From NCBI GenBank assembly GCA_032622095.1, contig CP136061.1, positions 216,534,373-216,598,372 of the forward strand: 64,000 nucleotides of DNA, written 5' to 3'. Source of the stretch: Siphonodentalium dalli. Taxonomy: Eukaryota > Mollusca > Scaphopoda > Gadilida > Siphonodentaliidae. Below, piece by piece: positions 54,716-64,000 of this stretch (the stretch's first letter is position 1; every line of letters starts with the position of its first letter). The notes under the pieces were generated by a model that saw only the letters and a list, made by a program, of their open reading frames with translations, did not search any database and had not been told where the DNA came from. The position numbers were made by a program, and so were the translations under genes.

Positions 54716-55725
54716 GTAGCATTTCTGAATTCCAGATTTTAAACATGACATGTTTTTAGGAATGTATGGGATTCCAGAGGGTACTCTTACGAAATGCTAA
54801 ATTGTGGAAATAGCCCGATATAAAACATAACCCTTTGATAGCATTACAGCTTTTCTAAAAAGTACGCCTTTAACAAGGCATTAATTCAGAATGCACAAGG
54901 GTCAAAGAGGGAGGGGGCACAAAAGCTGAATGTGAGTAATATAACTATGTAAACTATCCACTATTTAATATCAATTTTAGTTTTTTCTGAATTCAGGATT
55001 TTAAACAGGACATGTTTTTAAGATTGCACGGAATTCCATAGAGGGTACTCTTCAGAAAAGCTAAATTGTGTGAATAGCCCAATATTAAATATAACCTATT
55101 TATAGCACTACAGCTTTTCTAAAAAGCACGCCTTTAACAAGGCATTATTTCAGAACGCATGAAGGATCAAGAGGGTGTGAGTGGCACAAAAGCCAAATGT
55201 GTGTAATATAATTATTTAAACTATCCACTATTTAAAATGAGATTAGCTTATCTAAATTCAGGATTTTAAATAGGATACGTTTTTAGGAATGCACATAATT
55301 CCATGGAGGGTGGTACCCTTCAGAAAAGCTAAATTGTGTGAATAGCTTATTTAAAATCAAATTAGCTTTTCTGAATTCAGGACTTTAAAAAGGACATATT
55401 TTTAGAAATGCATGGAATTCCATGAAGGGTACTCTTCAGAAATGCTAAATTGTGTGAAAAGCCTATTTAAAATTAAATTAGCTTATTTTATTTTAAATAG
55501 GCTATTCACACAATTAGCTTTTCTGAATTCATCACTTTAAACAGGACATGTTTTGGGGAATGCACGGAATTCCATGGAGGGTACCCTTCAGAATAGCTAA
55601 ATTGTGTGAATAGCCTATTTAAAATCAAATTAGGTTTTCCGAATTCAGGGCTGTAAGCAGGACATGTTTTTAGGAAAGAACGGAATTCCGTGGAGAGTAC
55701 TCTTCAGAAAAGTTAATTTTGTGAA
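54716..55725 (+). repeat. Tandem repeat, about six ~110-bp cores with variable spacers
   Basis: Cores share TTCTGAATTCAGGATTTTAA, CAGGACATGTTTTTAGGAAT, GGAATTCCATGGAGGGTAC and AGCTAAATTGTGTGAATAGC. An inverted pair of the AATAGCCTATTTAAAAT segment lies around 55460-55515. Confidence 0.8.
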
Positions 55726-55894
55726 TTTTAAGGGGGTTTTCATATATACGGAAAGACAACATACTTTATTAAAATAGGATGTGAGCTTCATCACCTAATT
55801 ATTTTACATATATATTGCCTTTCCGTGGCCCAGTTTGCTTCAGCAAATGGCTATATGTAGCTCTTAACACCTATTTTAAGGTTAAAAATATGGG

Positions 55895-56061
55895 AAATAG
55901 GTGCTGTTCTGGTAGTATATATATAGCTAATTAATGGAGAATATACTGTCATTATATATGCTATATGTAGCTCTTAATTCAATCTAAATTATGTATATAA
56001 TAGCAATCCATACGATATATCAACATTTTTCCCTTATATACTACCCGAACAGCACCTATTT
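55895..56061. mobile_element. Hairpin MITE
   Basis: The ends AAATAGGTGCTGTTCTGGTA and TACCCGAACAGCACCTATTT differ at one place. The interior is AT-rich. It directly precedes a family A MITE. Confidence 0.65.
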
Positions 56062-56068
56062 TATTGCA

Positions 56069-56347
56069 GGTGTAAGATGGATAACTCTAAAATCAAGTGG
56101 TTACTATTAACAATAATAACCACTTGATTTTAGAGTTATCCATCTTACACCCGCAATTGTCCGTAATTTGTTCGTTTGAGCACGTGGAAGTGGACCACAT
56201 CTCCAAAAATTTACAAATTTCAAAAATTTATATCTGATCACTCTGAGCTTTGAAGGGTGGGTTCCTCGACTCGAATCAAATATTTTTTACCCCCAAAGCC
56301 AAAGATATAGTAATTTAGGAGCGTCTAATCGGATTGAGTACCTTTAA
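56069..56347. mobile_element. Family A MITE, copy 5, left end lost
   Basis: The inner hairpin GATGGATAACTCTAAAATC is intact (about 56077-56145), and the right end runs to GAGTACCT and TTAA at 56344-56347. The left outer arm is missing. Confidence 0.8.
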
Positions 56348-56650
56348 GTACAAAATCGAGATCAAGGTTCTTCGAGATCATGTGATCAGTTACATGGACT
56401 CACCTGCGGCTGCATAGTGTAACTGTAAGATGAAATACTCCACATATTATACTTCCATCAGTATCATTTTTGGTTTTGAGTGTTTTCCCCTTACCCCGCT
56501 GGACAAAACAAGTGTCCACTGCCACCGCGGTGTACTTGCCGTTCGGCCGCGGTGTCAGGTTGTGTAACCGCGGTTGAGCACCGCGGCCGAACGACAAGTA
56601 CACCACGGCTGAATGGCAAGTACACCGCGGCCGAACGGCATGTACACCGG

Positions 56651-59600
56651 GGTTAGATTTCTGGTTTGTATCGTCTTTTTTTTCTTTTTAAGTATTTTAT
56701 GTAGTAATATACGAAGGTTTAAAGTATTTTTAATTAAAGGAAATTTAATAATATAATTGTCCATACATAATCTCGACTTCGTGGTCATTATGACTAACCA
56801 CATTATCTATGAACCCAATGTTTCAACCATAACGCAGATTTTATTGGAACTCTAGATCTGTTGGCAATTATAAAAAAAATTCTTGCATCTCGTGCTATCA
56901 GATCGGCATCAACTGTCAATCATCGAGGATTAGGTTGGGAGATTTTATTCTCTGCTCCAATTGGTTGGCTGTGGGAGGAGCTTACCGATATTTTGTTCTA
57001 ATGTGGTATACGTGACACCATAACCGATAAATCAGTAAATTTAATAATTCCCATTCTCTGCATTAAGTTGTCAACATAAAATGAACTGGAGTATGTAGTT
57101 TTGGGTTGTACAACATTCATGATTTGGAGGCTGGAAACTCAGAATAATTCTATAAATAATTTCCAGCCAGTCCTTCTACATGTAGCTGCCTTTAACTAGT
57201 CTTTTTATACACACTTTATTCGGGTATATGTTTTTGTTGCTTGCTCCCGACTCCAAATGTGCGACGTACGGTACGACATTGCTTATAACGTAACGTTAAT
57301 AGTGTTTTTAATCCAGTGGCAATTATTTTTTAAATATGGGATAATCAGCATATTAAATAAAAGTGTAATATTCTCAATCCATATGTGGCAAATCCATTGC
57401 CCCGTAAAAATTAACGAACTGCGAGCGCCAGAAACTGGAAATGTGCTAAATTTTACGATTTTGTTCTATAATTCAATGCACGGTATTTGACGCATGAGGA
57501 TGAACTGCATAAAGATTACACAAACAACAAATACTTTTGGCTGGTAGTAACGATAATTTTGTGTTAAAAACTTGTGTATTAGGCCAAAATGAATAATGCA
57601 CGCGTTTCCGGCAACGGACAACCCAAAATTAGGCGCGGGCGGTAAGGTTTTCATTTTACTTACTTTTTCTGTTTTATTATGCATTTACAAGCAATTGAAA
57701 TCTGAAGCCTTTATATCCGTAAATAAATTGTCGCGTAATGTAGTCAAAGACTCAAAATTACATCAGTTTGTTGTATTCTTTACTAACATTCCTTTAGATA
57801 AGATTTTAGTCATCATATTAGAATACAAATTGTCATGCTGACAAGTTATGAAAACCGCTAGCCCTGATAATTAGGGGAAATCTCTCGCGCACAAAAAAAC
57901 CTGTGCGGTCATTACGTCATTCATGCATGTGTCCGTATTCCTGGTATAATGCATGTAGGAATCTGAATTTTATAATCACGGACAGCGATGACATTGTGTA
58001 CTGACAAGTAAAGTATCTCAACAAACATGTTTAATTACTGTTTAAAGAACTTCATTTAAAGAGTTTCCTAAATAAATAAACCTTAGAATACACAGCGGCA
58101 CCGTGTTTATTACGGCATGTTCAGCTATCATTGTTAGAAAATTAACTCTGTATTATACGCCAATTATTATATCAAAATCAGAGAACCAGTCCACGTGCTT
58201 GCGTTTTGAAACACAAAACAATAATATCCATACAGTACTGTTAAGTACATTGCCACAAAAAGTGAATAAAAACCCTGATTGAGAACTTGTTAATCGCCGT
58301 TATTTTTGCGCACATCTGAATCTCTCAAATGCCAGGTGTGCGTGAATTACGTCAGCATTATTCAGAAACTGGGGCACGAGGACTGTGTAGCAATCGACAT
58401 TGTTTGCTACATCGTAACTGTTGTTTGATTGAACATGATTAGTGTCACTTTCTCCTCGATATACTCTTTCAAGTTTCATCAAAGGTCCACTGGAATGCTG
58501 CCGCGGCTGTCTTTAAAGTAACTATTGAACAGATTTTAAATATTTAGGCACATTAAATTTTCGCGGGCGAAAAATAGCTTACCACACACAAACGCTCTTT
58601 ATTTTTCATTCTGAAGAAAATTCTGGCACAGATTTTTATACATTCAATGGCCGGCAGTAAATTCCAAAAGGAGGAACAAAAGGTGGATGTAGTCAGTGTA
58701 ATTTCAAACCAAATAATGTGACAGTGCTATTTTATATACCAAAACAGTATATGCCTTCATTTCATGCTACACATGTATACTAAGTAAGTTATTAAACTTA
58801 ACTCACTAATATACATTTTATAGCCGCATTGCAATCATTTCATTCCGCGTACTTGGTTCATTCCATTCCGCGCTATTCCGTTCTATACATTTCCCGTTCT
58901 CAGTCGCATTCTGTTCTGCAGTCCTGCTATTTCGTATTTCTACTTTCGCCCAATACCTCATCCACATCTACGCTCTACCTTTTATTTAGCGCCCAATCTG
59001 AGACCTAACTGTCGGACACTAAGGTGTCTTAGCCAATCACAGGTAACGTATTTTCGCACCTTTTGTCAGTTGATAATTTGAGTTCGAGCTGTCAACATCG
59101 TTAGTCTTGTTGACACTCAGTGTTAGCGTACATTGGTCTATGCCTGAAGAATGTCACAGCTATAAAGTATAACAAATGAATACTACGTTATGACATCTGA
59201 CCTATGCTCCTCCCAGTATGGTATGTGATATTTGTTATGTTTTTACCCGTTATTATATCATGTATTTTAATAATATTGTCTTCGTTTTTGGAAGTTCAGA
59301 ATTTGTCACATTTGCATAAATATATTTGCCCAATAGTTTAGGGATGTGGAAATCGCACGCTGCGTTCATAATCTCCCTTTTATACTAGCAATATAGGTTT
59401 TATTTCTAACTGTTCGTCACAGTTAGGATTGTGTCAAAATAGTTGTTTATATCGACAATAGGGAAGTTGGTTTATTGACACAATCACATTTCACATATTG
59501 ATTTATATCCATTCTGGATATATATTTAGGCAGCAACTACAACCCTGGGTATTTGTTCTCCAGGGTCCTGTTATTTCGTTGGTCATCTGGATCTCTTGAT

Positions 59601-60270
59601 TTGATGTTTGATGCTCGATGTGATGTTGCTGTCAATCTGTCTGTATAGATGCGTGTGATGTTGTCCTGTGATGTTGGATTGTGTTCCGGAGTATGAAATA
59701 AATGCATGATGAAGACTTTTAAAGGTAGGCTCAGCTTTCTATAGACCCTGCCAGATCAAGACTCAGAGCCCCATAAATGTTTTGTGATATAGCGACATGG
59801 TTCACTAAAGACCCACCCTGTGCTCTACCACAATAATATTTTTAATTAATATCAAAAAAATAATTATTTGAACAGGAGAAAACAGAACATCACAATAACA
59901 AATATTTAAACATGGACAAACTAACAGTTCAAAGGAGGATGCGACAACAAACCATAATCCTTATTTTATAATCATTAATCAGTCATAAATAACAGGCTGA
60001 TTGGTCAATTTTCTAATGATGAAGCTATCACTAGTGCATGGCATTCCGATGCTTACTTCTCAAATAGACACGTGCTGCCAAATCTAGAGGGAGCTTAATT
60101 GTTGTCGGCAACATCACACTGCTGTGTCACCTAATAATTAACAGCGGGGACCTCTTCTAATCAGGATGGATTATGACACCTTGATTTTATGACAGTATAC
60201 CGGTAGGACGTTGACTACTATTAAGATTATCACACCTTGTCACCAGACGGATTAGATCTCAAACATAATA
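56651..60270. other. Interior of element J, left part, unassigned
   Basis: Mostly single-copy AT-rich sequence. At 57591-57643 a plus-strand ATG followed by a GC-rich stretch ending GGCGCGGGCG|GTAAGG looks like a possible short first exon with a donor, but no further exon was found. An AATAAA near 59697 could be a plus-strand polyadenylation signal. Nothing here could be assigned to a known gene. Confidence 0.3.
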
Positions 60271-62742
60271 GAGCGATTCCATGTGACGTCACTAATCCCA
60301 GCATGCACTGCGGACGCCATGTTGGAGGTAGCAACGAATATAAACAAACACATGTGTGTGCGGAGTTCATTATACTCAAGTGTATCTCTTTCATGTATCA
60401 TGCCTCTCAATTGTTTTGTTAATGGTTGTGCGCACATATAAAATTACAAACTAAAAATTCGAAATAGTATAGTCCCGATCGATGATGTGTTATGAATATT
60501 AATTGCGCCGCGAGTACTTTTTATGTGAAGTGTTCGTTCGTTATATATGACATGAATCTGCTATAACACCGTGGTGATATTGACTTCAAATTTCTGCTAT
60601 TCAAACTTTAAACATGCATATTTAGAGAATTATACAAGTATAGTTCCGTACAGGTATAGGGCCTACAAGTAGGGCCTACATCTATACATGTAGCATAGAC
60701 AGGATAGATGCCATGCTAACCTGTATAGTGTATGATCTTCTGCGAACGTTTAAAGGCACGTGCGGCCTTAATTGTCGAACATATTCATATCTGTTCCAAA
60801 CACCGTAAACAGAAAAACATTAAAACACATACAGTTCCGTTCATATATACCATGACGATCGCGTAAACAGCATGTTATCATAAAGACCTATTATATTTTA
60901 CCAAAGCAAGAGCCTGATTGTGTTACCGAAGACAGCACAATGCTACTGGCTAATCACAAACAAATGGCATAAACGCTCTTTATTAGTTCCATATCAGGTA
61001 TTCACCAACAAAGAACGCTCTTTATGTTTACCATCATAACATAAACAAACACCAGAAAAGTAACATTTTAAGCTTTTGTTTACATAACAATGGTCAAACA
61101 TATGACCATAACATACTGCTTATGCGATATTTCTTATTTGTATACGGACAAAGTCTATCTACATGTTGATGTTCTTTCTGTTTGTGGCGGTTTTTGACAG
61201 GTGGAGATATTTTCACAGGATACCCACCGCCAAGACCAACCGTGTCTGTAACTTAGTCGAAGTTAATCCGTTTGAGAATCTAAAGCTTCCTCCACATGGC
61301 TGCGAAAATACACACATGTAAATGGGAATCAACAAGTTTTCCAAGAGAATGACAAGAAATTTAACACATTGCACATGATTCGCGCTGTGTACATGCAATC
61401 TTCGTCGAACGAGTTCACTTTGTGCTATTGTTGCCACATGACAAGTAACTGACTCCATCATCGGCGTTTTTCTTTCATGTACTTAATGATGGCCGAATAA
61501 GATAATAAGATGTGGAATTAAACAAAAAACCTATTTGATAATCCTTTGCATCCGGTCGCAAAGTTGTTGACACCTTTAATGTGACTCAGCCACGGTTATG
61601 TATATCGTTATATTTATTTTTGCCAACTTTAAATTTGATGCCTGGGGTGTACTGTTTGACAAAAGAGAGATTATAGATTAATTACGACATGTACACCTCC
61701 AGTCGGCTTCAAGTTATTTCATCAATTTAGGTGGGAGCTATAAATTAGCACTGTTCCAATAAAATCGCTCTTCTTTTGATGCTCTATTTGTTTTTGTTAT
61801 CAAACGATTGTCACTTTTACAAGATGCCTCTACACGCACATAGCTGTCTTGCTTGAAAACATCGGAAAGAAGCTATATCGTCGTGTTACATGCATACAGC
61901 GTTTTAAAACGCACATATGTCTAAAATGCAACACCGGAGAGCTCATTTGTTTCGATAATACATGGACTACATTATCATTCATTGAAAACTAATTAGGTAA
62001 GCCTGTAATAATTTTATTTCAAAACATAACTGTGATTAACACGAATGTAATGTTGTATGTATGGATATGTAACATTTGGCGACAGTTCCGAGTCTGCACT
62101 CCGTTCTTTTTAATAAATATCGCACCCCTATAGTAAGTTTATCTAACATTTCGATGTATTCTTTTAGAACTGTTGTTCATGATTATAAATAGCGCTGGCA
62201 AATATTGTAACTAATTCCGTCGAAGCCATACTCTTGAGTGCCTAATAAAAGTACAGGGTGGAATAATAGTACAGGTTGGAAAATGTCGCGTAATTGAATA
62301 ATAGTACAGGGCGGAATAAACGTACAGACTGGAAATATTAGTACCATACATCCCAACAAAACGCACCATCTGACTGGTTTACTGATGCCATGTGACAGAC
62401 ATAGTTTTTATGGATAGCCAGGTCTGTGAATCTACAGTGTGCTGATCACTGTCAACAATCAGAGTTCATTTATCTATGAATAACACAATTTAAGATTGGT
62501 GAATTATTTCTTTTGGTTAATTTAATAAACGTACAGGACCAAATAACGATCGTACAGGTGGGAATTTTACCTCGATTTTAATAATCGTACATGTATGTTT
62601 ATTAGGCACTCAAGAGTAACAAGAGGTTTTAAAAGTAGCTTTCTTAATTAATCCTATTAACTCAGTGCTTGCTTATGGACATCTATACATCCAACATGGC
62701 GGCGCGTCCCGTATCCAATCACGTGATTAAGAACGCTCTATA
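60270..62742. mobile_element. Possible P/THAP-type element remnant
   Basis: The left edge ATAGAGCGATTCCATGTGAC, then GGACGCCATGTTGGA near 60310, has an inverted, diverged partner on the right: TCCAACATGGCGGCGC near 62691, then GAACGCTCTATAG. At 60400-60441 a short frame MPLNCFVNGCAHI has the M-P-x2-C-x4-C start typical of THAP domains but stops at once. THAP domains occur in P-type transposases. No further domain could be found, so this is tentative. Confidence 0.3.
62229..62618. mobile_element. Small TIR element with GTACAGG repeats
   Basis: The ends TACTCTTGAGTGCCTAATAA and TTATTAGGCACTCAAGAGTA are perfect complements. Just inside, AGTACAGGGTGGAATAATAG-like phrases repeat, and inverted GTACAGG/GTACATG phrases lie on the right. 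About 390 bp; no clear target duplication. Confidence 0.78.
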
Positions 62743-63121
62743 GATCGTCTGGCTGACGGTATTTAAACAATGGGCTCAATCAAACCACATTTATAATGCC
62801 CTCTTTGTGTTTTTCAACATCATTCTAATAACGGCAAGTACACCGCGGCCGGTGGAGCCACGGTGTAGTTGCACTTCGGCCGCGGTGGCAACGCAAACCG
62901 CGGTTAAGTGGACACTTGTTTTGTCCAGCGGGGTATGTCATGGGTGAGTATTTTGGCCAGTGGTCACATGATCTCGAAGAACCTTGATCAAGGTTTTTTA
63001 CACAAATCGAGGTTTAGTAATATTATATACTGTATTACATCGAGTTTGGGTTTTCCCTGACCTGTCCAAACTTACCAAACTTGTCCAATTTCTCAAGTAT
63101 GAAAGTTACCCCAGTTTACGG

Positions 63122-63286
63122 TACTACAATTAGTCCAACAAATTAGACTATTCGGATTAATACATATTTTAATATTTGGACATTTACGATTGTATTACTC
63201 CTTATAAGGATTAAATGGTCCATAAATGTCCAAATATTAAAATTCCAATTAATCCGAAAGTCTAATTTGTTGGACTATACTACAAT
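63122..63286. mobile_element. Hairpin MITE with 9-bp direct flanks
   Basis: The element at 63131-63277 (147 bp) begins TAGTCCAACAAATTAGACT and ends with its exact complement. TACTACAAT flanks it exactly at 63122-63130 and 63278-63286. A 9-bp duplication is typical of Mutator-like elements; the assignment is inference. Confidence 0.85.
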
Positions 63287-64000
63287 GTGCCAGTACTGCC
63301 TTTACTGACTTGAATTGTGGATCCGTTATATAAATAAAAGCAGATGATTCGTTGTATATTGTTCAAAAAAACTGAAGCTTTCTGTAAGAATGACAGTATC
63401 GTTTTGAGACGATTTTCTTAAAATTTAATATGAACAAGATAAAACAAGAAGAAACCAACGCAAAATACCGGAAACGTTCGGATTATCTCCCTTAACGTAA
63501 AGTATAATGTCCGGAGTTTGCCGGTTAGAACTGAATATTTATCGTGATTTCTTTGGGATGGCTTCTGTTAGAGAATAATTGTTTACGATCCAATGAACAT
63601 CAAAATAAACTGAAATCAAACTGCTGATCGGTGCCAGATTTTCAGAAACACAGTTTAAGTAACTGTGTTAGTGCCGATCACAAACCCTGTGTACCCTTCA
63701 GCACATTTTCAAACCCTGTGTACACTTCATCACTTTTTTGGTGAGAGTGACCCCTTCAGCGATATGAACCGTGGGAGGGCTGTGTGGTCAAGAGACTACC
63801 ATATACCCCAAGTTGGATTAGAATCAGAAGAGTTAAGCAGCTAGATGCTCATGGTGTGACCAACAACTGACCATACAGTCAGACTGCACATGTAATATTG
63901 GTGATAAAAAGGAAAACATTTTCTTTGAAAGTTTTAATGAACTTCCTCTCATACAAATTATCACATAAGTTACAGGCTCGTCATACAGCTTATGCATGGG
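63287..64000. other. Window end, nothing recognised
   Basis: No open frame of note and no shared repeat. A short direct repeat CAAACCCTGTGTAC occurs twice near 63681 and 63711. Confidence 0.4.

Larger units (their letters stand above)
56350..63012. mobile_element. 6.7-kb region bounded by inverted arms (element J)
   Basis: Left arm (56350-56650) and right arm (62828-63012) are inverted relatives. Both contain AAGGTTCTTCGAGATCATGT, ACTCACC, and CCCCGCTGGACAAAACAAGT followed by GCGGCCG / GTACACCGCGG motifs, in mirrored order. AAATCGAG occurs just outside the left arm and at the right edge, a possible 8-bp duplication. No transposase frame was recognised between them. Confidence 0.65.

Noticed and set aside
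58950-59710. Possible solo LTR (TATA-like box near 59162, AATAAA near 59697)
   Set aside because: No matching second LTR, no clear TG...CA ends and no target duplication were found.
1-64000. tRNA or rRNA genes
   Set aside because: Phrases such as TTCGAA occur in repeats, but no cloverleaf with A and B boxes was found on either strand by eye.

Overview
This is a eukaryotic, metazoan nuclear window: split genes with GT-AG introns, AT-rich non-coding DNA and a very dense load of palindromic and tandem-repeat transposons. The source is probably a marine mollusc, perhaps a bivalve. The reasons are the many repeats made of tandem cores of about 115-180 bp followed by (GACGGACA)n microsatellites, the general design of the 'pearl' elements known from oysters, and a Tx1/L1-type LINE. 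The organism call is inference. No bacterial gene, tRNA, rRNA or CRISPR array was recognised.

One host gene could be assembled from the sequence. It lies on the minus strand and covers 6451-40292. Thirteen coding exons join in frame, all with GT-AG borders, into about 428 residues (from an ATG at 40259) of a 12-helix major facilitator transporter that resembles the SLC37 / organophosphate:phosphate antiporter family. All 12 introns are filled with transposons; the last coding exon is at 6451-6641.

Layout. 1-6450: downstream flank with TTAA-flanked and TA-flanked MITEs, a 592-bp tandem duplication and a Helitron-like repeat array. 6451-40292: the transporter gene. Its introns hold a 4.35-kb foldback-like element (9017-13367), families of TTAA, TA and hAT-like MITEs, a 468-bp tandem duplication (19712-20645), a segmental copy of the 3-4.6 kb region (23285-24235), and a 5'-truncated, frameshifted LINE (29812-33470). 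40783-51930: a MITE split by a 10.7-kb foldback-like element (41177-51863), which itself carries a palindromic element, a pearl/Helentron-like insertion and a hAT-like element with an 8-bp duplication. 52079-54090: a TTAA MITE and a 1.4-kb minisatellite (58 units of 20 bp, then 33-bp units) bounded by an inverted repeat. 54716-56347: short tandem repeats and palindromes. 56350-63012: a 6.7-kb stretch bounded by inverted arms, with a possible THAP-type fragment inside. 63131-63277: a small hairpin MITE with a 9-bp direct flank repeat.

The most unusual item is the pair of foldback-like elements at 9017-13367 and 41177-51863. Both start TAGTCTGGTC, end GACCAGACTA, and are flanked by the 3-bp duplication ATA. 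For the larger one the empty target site can be read directly, because it interrupts a recognisable MITE copy. Neither shows a transposase.
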